Assembly (NCBI RefSeq): GCF_014192105.1
Contig: NZ_JACHXK010000002.1
Coordinates: forward strand, 555,380-619,379
DNA: 64,000 nucleotides
Origin: Paenibacillus phyllosphaerae
GTDB lineage: Bacteria; Bacillota; Bacilli; Paenibacillales; Paenibacillaceae
Direction: 5' to 3'
Shown: one piece after another, positions 1-8,558 of the stretch
Layout of the letters: every line of letters starts with the position of its first letter
Numbering within the stretch: position 1 is the first letter of the stretch
Position numbers and translations under genes: made by a program
Notes under the pieces: generated by a model
The model's database searches: none
What the model was told of the DNA's origin: nothing
The model's input: only the letters and a program-made list of their open reading frames with translations

Positions 1-1044
1 GAGCAGAAGATGTGGCCGATGGAAGGCCGCTATACGGATGAAGACGCGCATTGGGGCAACTCCCTAGCTGCGCTGGAGATGTTGAAGTCGGGCACGACCA
101 CCTTCGTGGACATGTACGACCGGATGCCGATTCTGGCCAAAGTCGTGGAACAATCCGGCTTGCGAGGCGTTCTGACACGCGGCGTCATTGGACTGTGCTC
201 GCCCGAAGAACAAACCGCGAAGCTGGAAGAAGCGAAGCAGTTCGCGAAGGAATGGAACAATCAGGCCGATGGACGCATTCGCACGATGCTCTCGCCTCAC
301 GCGCCTTATACCTGTCCGCCGGATTATATTGAGCGGATCGTTGCAGCCGCGCATGAACTGGATTTGCCGCTCCATATCCACATGTCGGAATCCGCGGCTG
401 AAGTGCAGCAGAACGTCAACGATTACGGTACGCGCCCAGTCGAGCATCTCGACAAGCTTGGCTTCTTCTCGCGTCCTTCGCTCGTGGCGCATGCGGTCCA
501 TCTTAACGACGAAGAGATTGCGCTCATGGCTGCCCGCGGCGTTGCGGTTTCGCATAACCCGGCTTCTAACTTGAAGCTCGCCAGCGGCGTCGCGCGCGTC
601 CCAGCGCTTCTAGCGGCAGGCGTTACGGTATCGCTCGGAACGGACAGCGCAGCCAGCAACAACAATCTGGACGTCTTCGACGAGATTCGCCTCGCGGCGC
701 TCATCCATAAAGGCGTATCCGGCGATCCGACAGCCGTTCCAGCCATTGAAGCGCTGCGGATGGGAACAGTCTATGGGGCGCGTGCGATCTGGCAGGAGGA
801 TCAGCTCGGCGTGCTGAAATCCGGCATGAAGGCGGACTTCATTGCGATCGATATCGACCAACCGCACTTCTACCCGCAGACGGATATGATCTCCCATCTG
901 GTGTACAGCGGCTCCGGACGCGATGTTAAGCATGTCTGGATCGATGGCCGCCAGGTCGTCAAATCAGGGACATGCCTGCTGCTCGACGAGGAGAAGATCA
1001 AGGCGGAATCGCAACGCAGCTTCGAAAGGCTGCTGGGTCGTTAA
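1..1044 (+). CDS. mtaD: 5-methylthioadenosine/S-adenosylhomocysteine deaminase, 5' end outside window
   Basis: This is the C-terminal part of an amidohydrolase; the reading frame is open from base 1, so the start and the first metal-binding His pair lie upstream. The family deaminates 5'-methylthioadenosine or S-adenosylhomocysteine to the inosine forms in the cytosol, as part of SAM by-product salvage. Visible signatures are a HAPYTCPP segment, HIHMSES (a metal and substrate His cluster), a VAHAVHLND stretch and GTDSAASNN, which carries the catalytic Asp of the TIM-barrel. The C-terminal GMKADFIAID segment belongs to the small beta-sandwich of the amidohydrolase fold. The stop codon overlaps the next start (TAATG), so the two genes are likely co-translated. 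A related cytosine or chlorohydrolase-type deaminase cannot be excluded without the N-terminus. Confidence 0.85.
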   Translation, partial: EQKMWPMEGRYTDEDAHWGNSLAALEMLKSGTTTFVDMYDRMPILAKVVEQSGLRGVLTRGVIGLCSPEEQTAKLEEAKQFAKEWNNQADGRIRTMLSPHAPYTCPPDYIERIVAAAHELDLPLHIHMSESAAEVQQNVNDYGTRPVEHLDKLGFFSRPSLVAHAVHLNDEEIALMAARGVAVSHNPASNLKLASGVARVPALLAAGVTVSLGTDSAASNNNLDVFDEIRLAALIHKGVSGDPTAVPAIEALRMGTVYGARAIWQEDQLGVLKSGMKADFIAIDIDQPHFYPQTDMISHLVYSGSGRDVKHVWIDGRQVVKSGTCLLLDEEKIKAESQRSFERLLGR

Positions 1045-1571
1045 TGCGCACTGTTCGCCGTAAACGCAAGCCGTTCTGGACGCCGGTGCGGATTGTTCTG
1101 GCCTCCGTTACGGGGCTTCTAACGATCATAATCGGCATCAACGCTTATTATTGGCATGTCCAATCGCCTTTCTGGGAAGAAGAGAATGCCGCCAAGTCAG
1201 CGGCCGAGCAGAATGCAGGCCTGCATGATTCATCCAGCGCCTACAAGTATGTATGGGATACAACCGCTTGGATCGTACTTGGCAAGGACGCTGACGGTGA
1301 TGCGGCAATCGCTTGGCTGCCGGAAGAGGGCGGACAACCGATCATCCGCAAGAAGGAAGAGGGCATCGCACGGGCCGAGCTTAAGGAGCAATTCCAGCAA
1401 TCGAAGCCGGATGCCGATCTCGAGCATATGCAAGTGGGCCTCCTGGAAGGCCAACCGGTATGGGAACTGTTCTATTCCCGTGACCAGGCGGGTGTCGAAA
1501 CCTATTATTACGACTTCTATCGCTACAACGACGGCGGTTATATCATCACGTATAATCTGCCGAAACAATAA
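1044..1571 (+). CDS. ypmB: DUF5590 membrane protein, YpmB-like
   Basis: A 175-residue protein with a basic N-terminus (RTVRRKRK), one membrane segment at about residues 13-32 and an extracytoplasmic PepSY-like region with YKYVWDTTAWIVLGKD and a C-terminal ETYYYDFYRYNDGGYI stretch. This fits the DUF5590/YpmB family of Firmicutes, whose role is not established. The ATG at 1044 overlaps the stop of the deaminase gene, which decides the start; an upstream in-frame extension to 972 would overlap mtaD and has no ribosome binding site. In B. subtilis ypmB lies next to aspB, asnS and dnaD. Here asnS and dnaD follow about 5 kb downstream, so this is a partly broken version of that neighbourhood. Confidence 0.75.
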   Translation: MRTVRRKRKPFWTPVRIVLASVTGLLTIIIGINAYYWHVQSPFWEEENAAKSAAEQNAGLHDSSSAYKYVWDTTAWIVLGKDADGDAAIAWLPEEGGQPIIRKKEEGIARAELKEQFQQSKPDADLEHMQVGLLEGQPVWELFYSRDQAGVETYYYDFYRYNDGGYIITYNLPKQ

Positions 1572-1591
1572 GCCATTTGAACAAGATCAAG

Positions 1592-1622
1592 AGCTGTTGC
1601 AGACTTCCTGCAGCAGCTTTTT
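1592..1622 (+). terminator. Rho-independent terminator after ypmB
   Basis: Arms AGCTGTTGCAG (1592-1602) and CTGCAGCAGCT (1608-1618) pair with one G-U and a 5-base loop. A T-run follows. It ends the mtaD-ypmB transcript. Confidence 0.8.
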
Positions 1623-1700
1623 GCCGTTTCTAGCGATGCTGCGTATATTGATGGTATTGCTGGTCAGCCATATGGCCGATCAAACCAATCTAACTGACGG

Positions 1701-1716
1701 CTGGCAAAACTGCCAG
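1701..1716. repeat. Perfect short inverted repeat upstream of the FtsH-like module
   Basis: CTGGCA-AAAC-TGCCAG is a perfect 6-bp inverted repeat in the 269-bp gap before the gene at 1841. A TATACT at 1748-1753 is a possible -10 box just downstream. It could be an operator or an RNA hairpin; no function is known to me. Apart from this and the terminator at 1592, I see nothing else in the gap. Confidence 0.35.
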
Positions 1717-1840
1717 CAGTTTCAGACTGGTCCGTGCTGCAATCTATGATATACTTTCGTATAGATGTTCCGTGTAGATAACGTTGTAGCTGACAGATGA
1801 TCAATAGAACGGCAACTTGCGAAAAGGGGGCCTTGAAGCC

Positions 1841-2377
1841 ATGAATATACGTATTATGCCGACTGTCGTAACTGCTGTAATATCCGCGGGTTTGCTCGTC
1901 GGAGGTTGGTTTGCTTATCAGAACGTGGCTACGGTTCAGCCGCTGGAACAGATTCTTGTGGACGTCCCCGGCGTTACGGAAGCCGTGCCGAATGTACAGC
2001 GCGATGCGGTGACGGTCTCGCTCAAGCTGGACAACGATGCCAATATCCGTGATGTATACGATACGATTTTACTTGAAGGCGAGCATGTCATCGGTGACCG
2101 TGAACTGAGGCTGCAGATTGATAATTCCAAATCCGACGAAATCCTTAACGATATTTGGTCCTCGGTGCTCTTCAATATTGCGCAAGCGATGGAGACTCGC
2201 CAATATACGGGTATTCCGACGGCTATGGAGCAGATCGAGAGCAAGTATGAAGGCGTAACGGCAACTTCGGAGATGGACGATATGAATGTCTATATCACGC
2301 TCAAACATGGCGCAGCAGCGAAGTATGTGATCCTGCCGCGTACACCTGAACAAATGGGGGTGTGGCCGAATGCGTAA
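1841..2377 (+). CDS. Single-pass membrane protein paired with FtsH-like protease (unknown function)
   Basis: A 178-residue protein I cannot assign to a family. Residues 1-27 (MNIRIMPTVVTAVISAGLLVGGWFAY, seen in part) form one membrane segment with the N-terminus predicted inside. The remaining 150 residues look like a mixed alpha/beta extracytoplasmic domain, with alternating strands (VTVSLKLD, LRLQID, MNVYITLK) and helices (NDIWSSVLFNIAQAME). The start is the ATG at 1841, preceded by AAAGGGGG with 10 bases of spacing; a TTG at 1817 lacks a binding site. The 3' end overlaps the FtsH-like gene by 8 bases, so the two are translationally coupled. That protease lacks its own extracytoplasmic domain, so this protein could supply it or act as an adaptor. 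This is inference. Confidence 0.6.
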   Translation: MNIRIMPTVVTAVISAGLLVGGWFAYQNVATVQPLEQILVDVPGVTEAVPNVQRDAVTVSLKLDNDANIRDVYDTILLEGEHVIGDRELRLQIDNSKSDEILNDIWSSVLFNIAQAMETRQYTGIPTAMEQIESKYEGVTATSEMDDMNVYITLKHGAAAKYVILPRTPEQMGVWPNA

Positions 2378-3884
2378 TTACGGTAAAGAGATTGCCATCG
2401 GTTTTGTTCCGGTCCTTATCATCTTCCTGCAATTCGTGGTTCAAATTAATATTATGCCGATCGTTATGTCGGCGGCGATTCTGACGGGCGTGATTTATTT
2501 TGCCCGGACACGCGGCAATTTGGCCGCGGTTGGCGGCGAACGCAGAGGTAAGGTCCGTCCTCCGGAGCCGCTGTCCTTCGATGAAATCGGAGGGCAAGAA
2601 CGCGCCAAGCAGGAGTTGATCGAGGCGCTGGATTTTCTCGTTCATGAAGAACAGATTACGAAGATGGGCATTCGTCCATTGAAAGGCATCCTGCTGACCG
2701 GACCTCCGGGAACCGGCAAAACGTTGCTGGCCAAAGCAGCGGCGCACTATACGGACTCCATCTACGTAGCGGCCTCTGGCGCGGAGTTCGTGGAGATGTA
2801 TGTCGGCGTCGGCGCAAGCCGGATTCGCGATCTGTTTAAGGACGCCCGCCAGAAGGCGCTTAAAGCGAACAAGACAAGCGCAGTCGTGTTCATTGACGAA
2901 ATTGACGTTATCGGCGGCAAGCGCGACGGCGGCCAGCATCGGGAATACGATCAGACGCTGAACCAGCTCCTTACCGAGATGGATGGCATTCATACGACGG
3001 AATCGCCGCGTATTCTGCTTATTGCAGCGACGAACCGCAAGGAAATGCTGGACCCGGCGCTTATTCGTCCAGGTCGTTTCGACCGCCACATCGGCGTAGA
3101 TCTGCCGGACAAAAAAGGCCGGTCGCATATCTTGAGCATCCATGCCCGCAACAAGCCGCTCGCGCCGGATACGGATATGGAGAAGGTGGCGGCAGAGTCG
3201 TACGGCTTCTCGGGCGCACAGCTTGAGAGCGTCATGAACGAAGCGGCGATCTACGCGCTTCGCGAAGAGAGCGATACGATCTCGAACCGCCACTTGTCCA
3301 TGGCGATCGATAAAGTGATGATGGGCGAGAAGACGGATCGTGAAGCGACGAAGGAAGAGCGCGAGCGCGTGGCGCTGCATGAACTTGGCCATGCGATTAC
3401 AGCGGAACTGGTTCGCCCAGGCAGCGTATCGCAGGTGGCGCTTTCTCCGCGCGGTCAAGCGCTCGGTTATGTGCGTCACAACCCGCAGCAGGACCGTTAT
3501 TTGTACACGAGAGCCTTCCTGGAAGGCCAGATCATGATTGCCCTTGGCGGCGCAGCGGCAGAAGAGCTGTTCTACGGGGACCGGAGCACAGGATCGCGAG
3601 GCGACTTTGATCAAGCGATGAGCATTGTACGTTCGATGGTCGAATCCGGTCTGACCGAGATGGGCATTGTCGACAATTCGATGATGACCCCCGACAAGTG
3701 GGCGCATGTGAACGGCGTGATTCTCGAAGAGCTGATGAACCGTGTCAAAATGATGTTAAGCGAGCAGCGCCAGGTGTTCCTGGATTCGCTGGGCGTCTTG
3801 ATTGCGGAAGAAACGATCAGCGGCGAACGATTCCGCGAGCTGCTCGGCCATCCCGTTGCGGCGGAAGAAATGCAATCGGCTTAA
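2370..3884 (+). CDS. Short FtsH-like membrane AAA+ zinc metalloprotease
   Basis: A 504-residue AAA protease of FtsH type. Two hydrophobic segments (about residues 8-25 and 29-45) are joined by only a few residues, so the roughly 75-residue extracytoplasmic domain of canonical FtsH is missing. The AAA module has Walker A GPPGTGKT, Walker B VVFIDEID and the second region of homology RPGRFDRH. The protease domain has the HELGH zinc motif in ALHELGHAIT and a later SRGDFDQA segment holding the likely third metal ligand (Asp). Canonical FtsH is about 630-640 residues and carries a longer C-terminal tail. It overlaps the preceding membrane-protein gene by 8 bases. It probably degrades membrane or cytosolic proteins; its substrates are unknown, and it is likely a paralogue of the housekeeping FtsH. 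Confidence 0.85.
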   Translation: MRNYGKEIAIGFVPVLIIFLQFVVQINIMPIVMSAAILTGVIYFARTRGNLAAVGGERRGKVRPPEPLSFDEIGGQERAKQELIEALDFLVHEEQITKMGIRPLKGILLTGPPGTGKTLLAKAAAHYTDSIYVAASGAEFVEMYVGVGASRIRDLFKDARQKALKANKTSAVVFIDEIDVIGGKRDGGQHREYDQTLNQLLTEMDGIHTTESPRILLIAATNRKEMLDPALIRPGRFDRHIGVDLPDKKGRSHILSIHARNKPLAPDTDMEKVAAESYGFSGAQLESVMNEAAIYALREESDTISNRHLSMAIDKVMMGEKTDREATKEERERVALHELGHAITAELVRPGSVSQVALSPRGQALGYVRHNPQQDRYLYTRAFLEGQIMIALGGAAAEELFYGDRSTGSRGDFDQAMSIVRSMVESGLTEMGIVDNSMMTPDKWAHVNGVILEELMNRVKMMLSEQRQVFLDSLGVLIAEETISGERFRELLGHPVAAEEMQSA

Positions 3885-3915
3885 TCGCCGGTAGACAACC
3901 AATTGTACGAAACGG

Positions 3916-3944
3916 AGAAGACGGCATGCAGCCGTCTTCTTTTT
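3916..3944 (+). terminator. Rho-independent terminator after the FtsH-like gene
   Basis: AGAAGACGGC (3916-3925), 5-base loop, perfect arm GCCGTCTTCT (3931-3940), then TTTTG. Confidence 0.9.
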
Positions 3945-4005
3945 GTCCATCTTGTCGATAAACTTGGACTTTTGGTCGATAGGATTATTCATTATTGTCT
4001 AATAA

Positions 4006-4050
4006 TTGAGACTATGTTCACAATAATGTCTTAAAGTGTACATTGTTGTG
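4006..4050. promoter_or_regulatory. Possible Rex- or Fnr-type operator upstream of the hydroxyacyl-CoA dehydrogenase/ackA operon
   Basis: TTGAGACTATGTTCACAA at 4006-4023 resembles the Rex box (TTGTGA-N6-TTCACAA type) with one change in the left half, and equally a Crp/Fnr box TGTGA-N6-TCACA with one mismatch. A second imperfect inverted repeat, CACAATAATG (4019-4028) and CATTGTTGTG (4041-4050), overlaps it. A TATAAT -10 box lies at 4078-4083 without a clear -35. Redox control would suit the downstream genes (NADH-linked dehydrogenase and acetate kinase). The site is seen; the regulator is inferred. Confidence 0.4.
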
Positions 4051-4155
4051 CGACTAGCCCCCATGCTTCAAAACCGCTATAATATTAGGCGGATAGATAG
4101 CGGATCAACATCTATACTACAAATATACCGATCTGCTGCGATGGAGGAATGATTC

Positions 4156-5028
4156 GTGAACGTTCGAAAAGTTGGCGTCATTGGCGCAGGAACCATGGGG
4201 CAAGGAATCGCGGAAATGCTCGCGTTCAAAGGACTTGACGTATATGTAATTGAACAATCTGCAGAACGTCTGGCTGCTGCGATTCAATCGATTGAATTGA
4301 GCCTGGATAAGCAAATCGAGAAGTGGGCATTGACGCAAGCGGAGAAGAAGTTAGTCATGAACCGGATCCATCCGATCGAGAAGATGGGCGAGTTATCCGG
4401 TTGCGAGATCGTCATCGAGACGATTTCCGAGGATCTGGAGAGCAAGAAAATCGTGTTCGATCAACTGGACCGCCTGTGCGGGCCGAATGTTATTCTGGCG
4501 AGCAATACGTCGACGCTCAGCTTGACGGAGCTTGCGGGCGTAACCGCTTATCCTGAGCGCGTTATCGGCATGCACTTCGTATATCCGGTTATGAAGACCG
4601 ATTTGGTTGAAATTGTACGCGGCTTGAAGACGAGCGACGACACGTTCTCGCGTACGAAGTATTTTGTCGAGGAGATCATTCAGAAGAAGGGCGTCATGGT
4701 ATTCGAATCGCCTGGATTCGTGACGACGCGTCTGATCTGCCTGTTCATTAACGAAGCTTTGCACGTTCTTGAAGAAGGTGTCGCATCGGCTGAAGATATC
4801 GATAGCGCTATGCGGATCGGCTATTCCTTCCAGCATGGGCCGTTCGAGATGGCGGACCGATTCGGTCTGGACTCGGTACTGGCAGCGCTTGAACGTATGT
4901 TCCGTGAATACGGCGAGCTGAAATACCGGCCATCGATCGTACTGAAGAAGATGGTGCGTGCAGGCCATCTCGGCGTGAAGAGCGGCATTGGATTTTTCAA
5001 CTACGACAAGGATGGGGACCGCGTATGA
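4156..5028 (+). CDS. 3-hydroxyacyl-CoA (3-hydroxybutyryl-CoA) dehydrogenase family protein
   Basis: A 290-residue NAD-dependent dehydrogenase. Residues 5-25 form the Rossmann motif GVIGAGTMGQGIAEM, and the C-terminal half matches the 3HCDH domain (INEALHVLEEGVAS, HGPFEMADRFG). The family interconverts 3-hydroxyacyl-CoA and 3-ketoacyl-CoA in the cytosol. The catalytic His and Glu are present in GMHF...VEIV, but the usual HFxNP reads HFVYP, and the GFxxNR motif reads GFVTTR, so the usual active-site Asn is replaced. A serine version (GFVTSR) occurs in some Bacillus relatives, as I recall. The start is the GTG at 4156, preceded by ATGGAGGAA. The stop overlaps ackA by 4 bases (ATGA), indicating one operon. 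Confidence 0.85.
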   Translation: MNVRKVGVIGAGTMGQGIAEMLAFKGLDVYVIEQSAERLAAAIQSIELSLDKQIEKWALTQAEKKLVMNRIHPIEKMGELSGCEIVIETISEDLESKKIVFDQLDRLCGPNVILASNTSTLSLTELAGVTAYPERVIGMHFVYPVMKTDLVEIVRGLKTSDDTFSRTKYFVEEIIQKKGVMVFESPGFVTTRLICLFINEALHVLEEGVASAEDIDSAMRIGYSFQHGPFEMADRFGLDSVLAALERMFREYGELKYRPSIVLKKMVRAGHLGVKSGIGFFNYDKDGDRV

Positions 5029-6224
5029 TTATTCTTGTAATGAACGCTGGCAGCTCTTCGCTGAAGTACCAGCTTTATAATATGAAAGACGAATCCGTGC
5101 TCGCGCAAGGCCGCGTCGAGCGGATCGGCATGGATTCTTCCATTGTCACGCATGAGCCGACGGATAAACCGGAAGTTCGCCAAGTGAGCGAAATTCTCGA
5201 TCATAACACAGCGGTCCGCCGCGTAATCGACCTCTTGACCCACTCGGAACACGGGGTGCTGAAGTCGATGGACCAAATCAAGGCCGTCGGCCATCGCGTC
5301 GTGCACGGTGGAGAGAGCTTCCAACAGTCGACGCTCGTTACGCCTGAAGTGAAGCTGGAGATCCGCAAGCTGATCGATCTTGCGCCGCTTCATAACCCGC
5401 CGGCGCTAATGGGTATTCTTGCGGTTGAGACGAATCTGCCGGGCGTACCGCAATCGGTTGTATTCGATACCGCATTCCATCAGAGCATGCCGCAAGAATC
5501 GTACCTGTATCCAATCCCGATGGTGCTGTACCGCCGCCACAAAATTCGCCGTTACGGCTTCCACGGCACGTCGCATGATTATGTCAGTAATAAAGCGGCA
5601 GAGGTGATCGGCAAACCGCTCGAGGAGCTTAAGCTCGTTACTTGCCACATCGGTAACGGCGCTAGCTGCACGGCCATTCTGGATGGCAAATCGTTCGACA
5701 CGAGCATGGGTCTGACGCCTCTCGAAGGTCTGATGATGGGAACGCGCTCCGGGGACTTGGATCCGGCGATCGTGCCGTTCACGATGAACAAGGAAGAGCT
5801 GACGTTGAGCGAAGTAAGCTCCATGCTGAACAAGCACAGCGGCTTGCAAGCGATCAGCGGCATCAGCAGCGACATGCGCGAGATCACGGATGCGATGAAG
5901 GAAGGGGATAAGCATGCGAAGCTTGCATTCGACATGTATACATACCGCCTTCGCAAATACATCGGCGCATATGCAGCTGCAATGAACGGGATCGATGCGA
6001 TCGTATTCACGGCAGGCGTTGGCGAGAATTCCTCTATCGTCCGTCAAGCGGTCTGCGAAGGAATTACGTTCCTCGGCGTCGAATTGGATCATGCTCGCAA
6101 TGATCAGCGTTCGAAGGAAGCGCGCTTCATCTCGACGGATGCATCCCGAGTGAAGGTGCTCGTCGTGCCAACGAATGAAGAATTGCTGATCGCGCGCGAT
6201 ACGTACCGTTTGGTCAAAGCATAA
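5025..6224 (+). CDS. ackA: Acetate kinase
   Basis: A full-length 399-residue acetate kinase. It transfers phosphate between acetyl phosphate and ADP, giving acetate and ATP, in overflow or fermentative metabolism in the cytosol. The N-terminal NAGSSSLKYQL, GHRVVHGGE, FDTAFH, CHIGNGAS, MMGTRSGDLDP and FTAGVGENS motifs of the ASKHA acetate/butyrate kinase family are all visible. The ATG at 5025 overlaps the stop of the dehydrogenase gene by 4 bases, so translation is coupled. A butyrate kinase identity is unlikely because the ackA-specific segments and length match. In B. subtilis ackA is in a different context, so this pairing is unusual. Confidence 0.95.
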   Translation: MIILVMNAGSSSLKYQLYNMKDESVLAQGRVERIGMDSSIVTHEPTDKPEVRQVSEILDHNTAVRRVIDLLTHSEHGVLKSMDQIKAVGHRVVHGGESFQQSTLVTPEVKLEIRKLIDLAPLHNPPALMGILAVETNLPGVPQSVVFDTAFHQSMPQESYLYPIPMVLYRRHKIRRYGFHGTSHDYVSNKAAEVIGKPLEELKLVTCHIGNGASCTAILDGKSFDTSMGLTPLEGLMMGTRSGDLDPAIVPFTMNKEELTLSEVSSMLNKHSGLQAISGISSDMREITDAMKEGDKHAKLAFDMYTYRLRKYIGAYAAAMNGIDAIVFTAGVGENSSIVRQAVCEGITFLGVELDHARNDQRSKEARFISTDASRVKVLVVPTNEELLIARDTYRLVKA

Positions 6225-6278
6225 ATCAGGCATACAGATATTAGGACCATAATGTATTTAGGAAGCGAGTGATCAAGC

Positions 6279-7577
6279 TTGAACAAGGAATTGACTACGA
6301 TTAAGCAAGCTGGCGTACATGCCGGCCAATCCGTATGGATCGGCTGTTGGCTGAACGGGAAGCGCTCCAGCGGCAAAATTCAGTTCCTCCAACTGCGTGA
6401 CGGCTCCGGCTACATGCAGGGCGTTCTCGTCAAGAGCGAAGTGTCGGAAGAGGTATGGACGAAGGCGAAGGAGCTGACGCAAGAGAGCTCCCTCTACGTG
6501 AAAGGCATCGTCCGTGAAGAACCGCGCAGCCAATCCGGCTATGAGCTCATCGTCGAGGACATCGAGGTCATCCAGCTGACGCAGGAGTACCCGATTACGC
6601 CGAAGGAGCATGGCGTTGATTACTTGATGGATCGCCGCCATCTGTGGCTGCGTACGCCGAAGCAGCGCGCGATTCTCGTCATTCGCGCGGAGATCATCCG
6701 TTCGATTCAGCGGTTCTTCGACGAGCGAGACTTCACGCTCGTGGATCCGCCGATTCTGACGCCATCCTCGTGCGAAGGAACGACGAACCTGTTCCACACC
6801 AAATATTTTGACGAAGATGCTTATCTGACGCAGAGCGGTCAGCTCTACATGGAAGCAGCCGCAATGGCACTCGGCAAAGTCTACTCGTTCGGCCCGACGT
6901 TCCGTGCCGAGAAGTCCAAAACCCGCCGCCATCTGATCGAGTTCTGGATGATCGAGCCGGAGATGGCTTTCGTCGATCATGAAGAGAATCTTCGCGTTCA
7001 GGAACAGTTCATCAGCTACGTCGTGCAATCCGTCTTGGCGAACTGCCGCAAGGAGCTGGAGACGATCGGCCGCGATATCTCCAAGCTTGAAGCCATTCAA
7101 GCGCCGTTCCCTCGGATTACGTACGACGATGCGATCAAATTCTTGAACGATTCCGGATTCGAGATTCCATGGGGCGAGGATTTCGGTGCGCCGCATGAGA
7201 CGGCGATCGCCGAGAAGTACGCTACGCCGGTATTCATTACGCACTATCCGGCATCGTTCAAGGCGTTCTACATGAAGCCTGACCCGAACCGTCCAGAGGT
7301 TGTTCTGTGCGCAGACATGATTGCGCCGGAAGGCTATGGCGAGATTATCGGCGGTTCGCAGCGTATTGACGATCCGGAGCTGCTCGCAGAGCGCTTCAAT
7401 GAGCATGAGCTGTCTGAGGAAGCGTACCAATGGTACTTGGATCTGCGCAAATACGGCACCGTACCGCACTCCGGATTCGGTCTTGGACTAGAGCGGACTG
7501 TAGCTTGGATCTGCGGTCTGGATCATGTACGCGAGACGATTCCGTTCCCTCGCATGCTGTACCGACTCTATCCGTAA
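6279..7577 (+). CDS. asnS: Asparagine--tRNA ligase
   Basis: A 432-residue class IIb aminoacyl-tRNA synthetase that charges tRNA-Asn. It has an N-terminal OB-fold anticodon-binding domain (about residues 18-110, with [14 protein letters not shown]) and a catalytic core with motif 2 ([26 protein letters not shown]) and motif 3 ([13 protein letters not shown]). The start is the TTG at 6279; a GGAAGCGAG sequence lies upstream. Length and domain order match the Bacillus enzyme. It lies upstream of dnaD as in B. subtilis. I see no T-box leader in the 54-base gap, so expression probably depends on read-through from ackA or a weak local promoter. Confidence 0.95.
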   Translation: MNKELTTIKQAGVHAGQSVWIGCWLNGKRSSGKIQFLQLRDGSGYMQGVLVKSEVSEEVWTKAKELTQESSLYVKGIVREEPRSQSGYELIVEDIEVIQLTQEYPITPKEHGVDYLMDRRHLWLRTPKQRAILVIRAEIIRSIQRFFDERDFTLVDPPILTPSSCEGTTNLFHTKYFDEDAYLTQSGQLYMEAAAMALGKVYSFGPTFRAEKSKTRRHLIEFWMIEPEMAFVDHEENLRVQEQFISYVVQSVLANCRKELETIGRDISKLEAIQAPFPRITYDDAIKFLNDSGFEIPWGEDFGAPHETAIAEKYATPVFITHYPASFKAFYMKPDPNRPEVVLCADMIAPEGYGEIIGGSQRIDDPELLAERFNEHELSEEAYQWYLDLRKYGTVPHSGFGLGLERTVAWICGLDHVRETIPFPRMLYRLYP

Positions 7578-7618
7578 TTGTTCGGCCTTGTGTTAGCGAG
7601 CTTTAAGGAGGAGAAACC

Positions 7619-8299
7619 ATGAAGAACGACATGTGGAAAGCCTATGCCCGAGGCATGGCGGCTGCCATGAACGGCGGAAGTGTCGTTGTTCCGGCTGGCC
7701 TGCTGCGCGCTTATCACGGGATTGGTCTAACGGACACCGAATTTATGCTCCTGCTCCAGCTTATGATGTACAGGCAGCTGGAACAGGTGGAATTCCCTAC
7801 GCCGGAGCAGCTGGCGGAACGCCTTGGCATCACCGCCAAGACGACCCATCAGCTGCTGGGCAAGCTGATGAAGGAAGGGCTGCTGGCGATCGATGAGCAT
7901 ATTGACCCGGTGTCCGGCGTTCAGTCCGAATGCTACAACTGGGACGGTTGGATTATTCGTTCGGCTGAATGGCTATCCGATGATACGCGCGTAACGATGC
8001 AGGCGGCGAGGGAAGAGCGTGTTCCAGAGACGAAAGCGAGCGATCTGTTCACCGTATTCGAGCAGGAATTCGGCCGGCCGTTGTCGCCGATGGAATGCGA
8101 GACGATCAGCGCTTGGATCGATCAAGACCGCTATCCGGACGAGCTGATCCGTTTTGCGCTGAAGGAAGCGGTATTCGCCGGTAAGCTGCATTTTCGCTAC
8201 ATTGACCGCATCCTGATCGAATGGAGCCGCAACCGGGTAACGAATACCGAAGAGGCCAAAGCCCATACGCAAAAGTTCCGTGGCGGGGGTACCAGATAA
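7619..8299 (+). CDS. dnaD: DnaD-type replication initiation protein
   Basis: A 226-residue DnaD protein, which acts with DnaA and DnaB in primosome loading at oriC and at restart sites. The N-terminal winged helix (about residues 30-110, with PEQLAERLGITAKTTHQLLGKL) is the DnaD oligomerisation domain. The C-terminal DnaB_2/DDBH2 domain (about 140-205) carries the diagnostic YxxxIxxxW motif as YIDRILIEW. The start at 7619 follows an excellent AAGGAGGAG site. It follows asnS directly, as in B. subtilis, but nth is not next: a TPP riboswitch region follows. Confidence 0.93.
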   Translation: MKNDMWKAYARGMAAAMNGGSVVVPAGLLRAYHGIGLTDTEFMLLLQLMMYRQLEQVEFPTPEQLAERLGITAKTTHQLLGKLMKEGLLAIDEHIDPVSGVQSECYNWDGWIIRSAEWLSDDTRVTMQAAREERVPETKASDLFTVFEQEFGRPLSPMECETISAWIDQDRYPDELIRFALKEAVFAGKLHFRYIDRILIEWSRNRVTNTEEAKAHTQKFRGGGTR

Positions 8300-8370
8300 C
8301 ATTGAAGCCGGTATTAGCTTTACCGTTCGGTAAGCGTTGGGAATAAATAACTAGCAATATGTAAAGATTC

Positions 8371-8379
8371 TGTTATAAT
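8371..8379 (+). promoter_or_regulatory. Extended -10 promoter for the thiamine transport operon
   Basis: TGTTATAAT is an extended -10 element about 25 bases before the riboswitch aptamer. The -35 region is poor, as is common with extended -10 boxes. Confidence 0.6.
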
Positions 8380-8403
8380 AGCAATGCGACTACAAGTTTC
8401 ATA

Positions 8404-8497
8404 TAACAAGGGGAGCTGGTGAAATCCGGCTGAGAGGGGAATGTGTTCGTCCCGACCCATAACCTGATCTGGATAATGCCAGCGTAGGAATTGCACA
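8404..8497 (+). promoter_or_regulatory. TPP (THI-box) riboswitch
   Basis: The conserved THI elements are present in order: ACAAGGGGAGC, CTGAGAGG at 8430, GACCC near 8455, and the core AACCTGATCTGG followed by ATAATGCCAGCGTAGG (8461-8488). Binding of thiamine pyrophosphate is expected to promote the downstream terminator (8559-8590) and shut off the operon. Confidence 0.97.
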
Positions 8498-8558
8498 TAC
8501 CGCCTATCCGCATGTACGAGCGTACATCGATGCACCGGTAATTTTCCAAGCAATGTCG

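Noticed and set aside
2301..3707. 468-residue open frame on the minus strand across the FtsH-like gene
   Set aside because: It is a shadow frame of the protease gene, His/Arg/Leu rich, with no domain.
4065..4084. cre-like sequence at the -10 of the dehydrogenase-ackA operon
   Set aside because: Three mismatches to the cre consensus, so it is not reported as a site.
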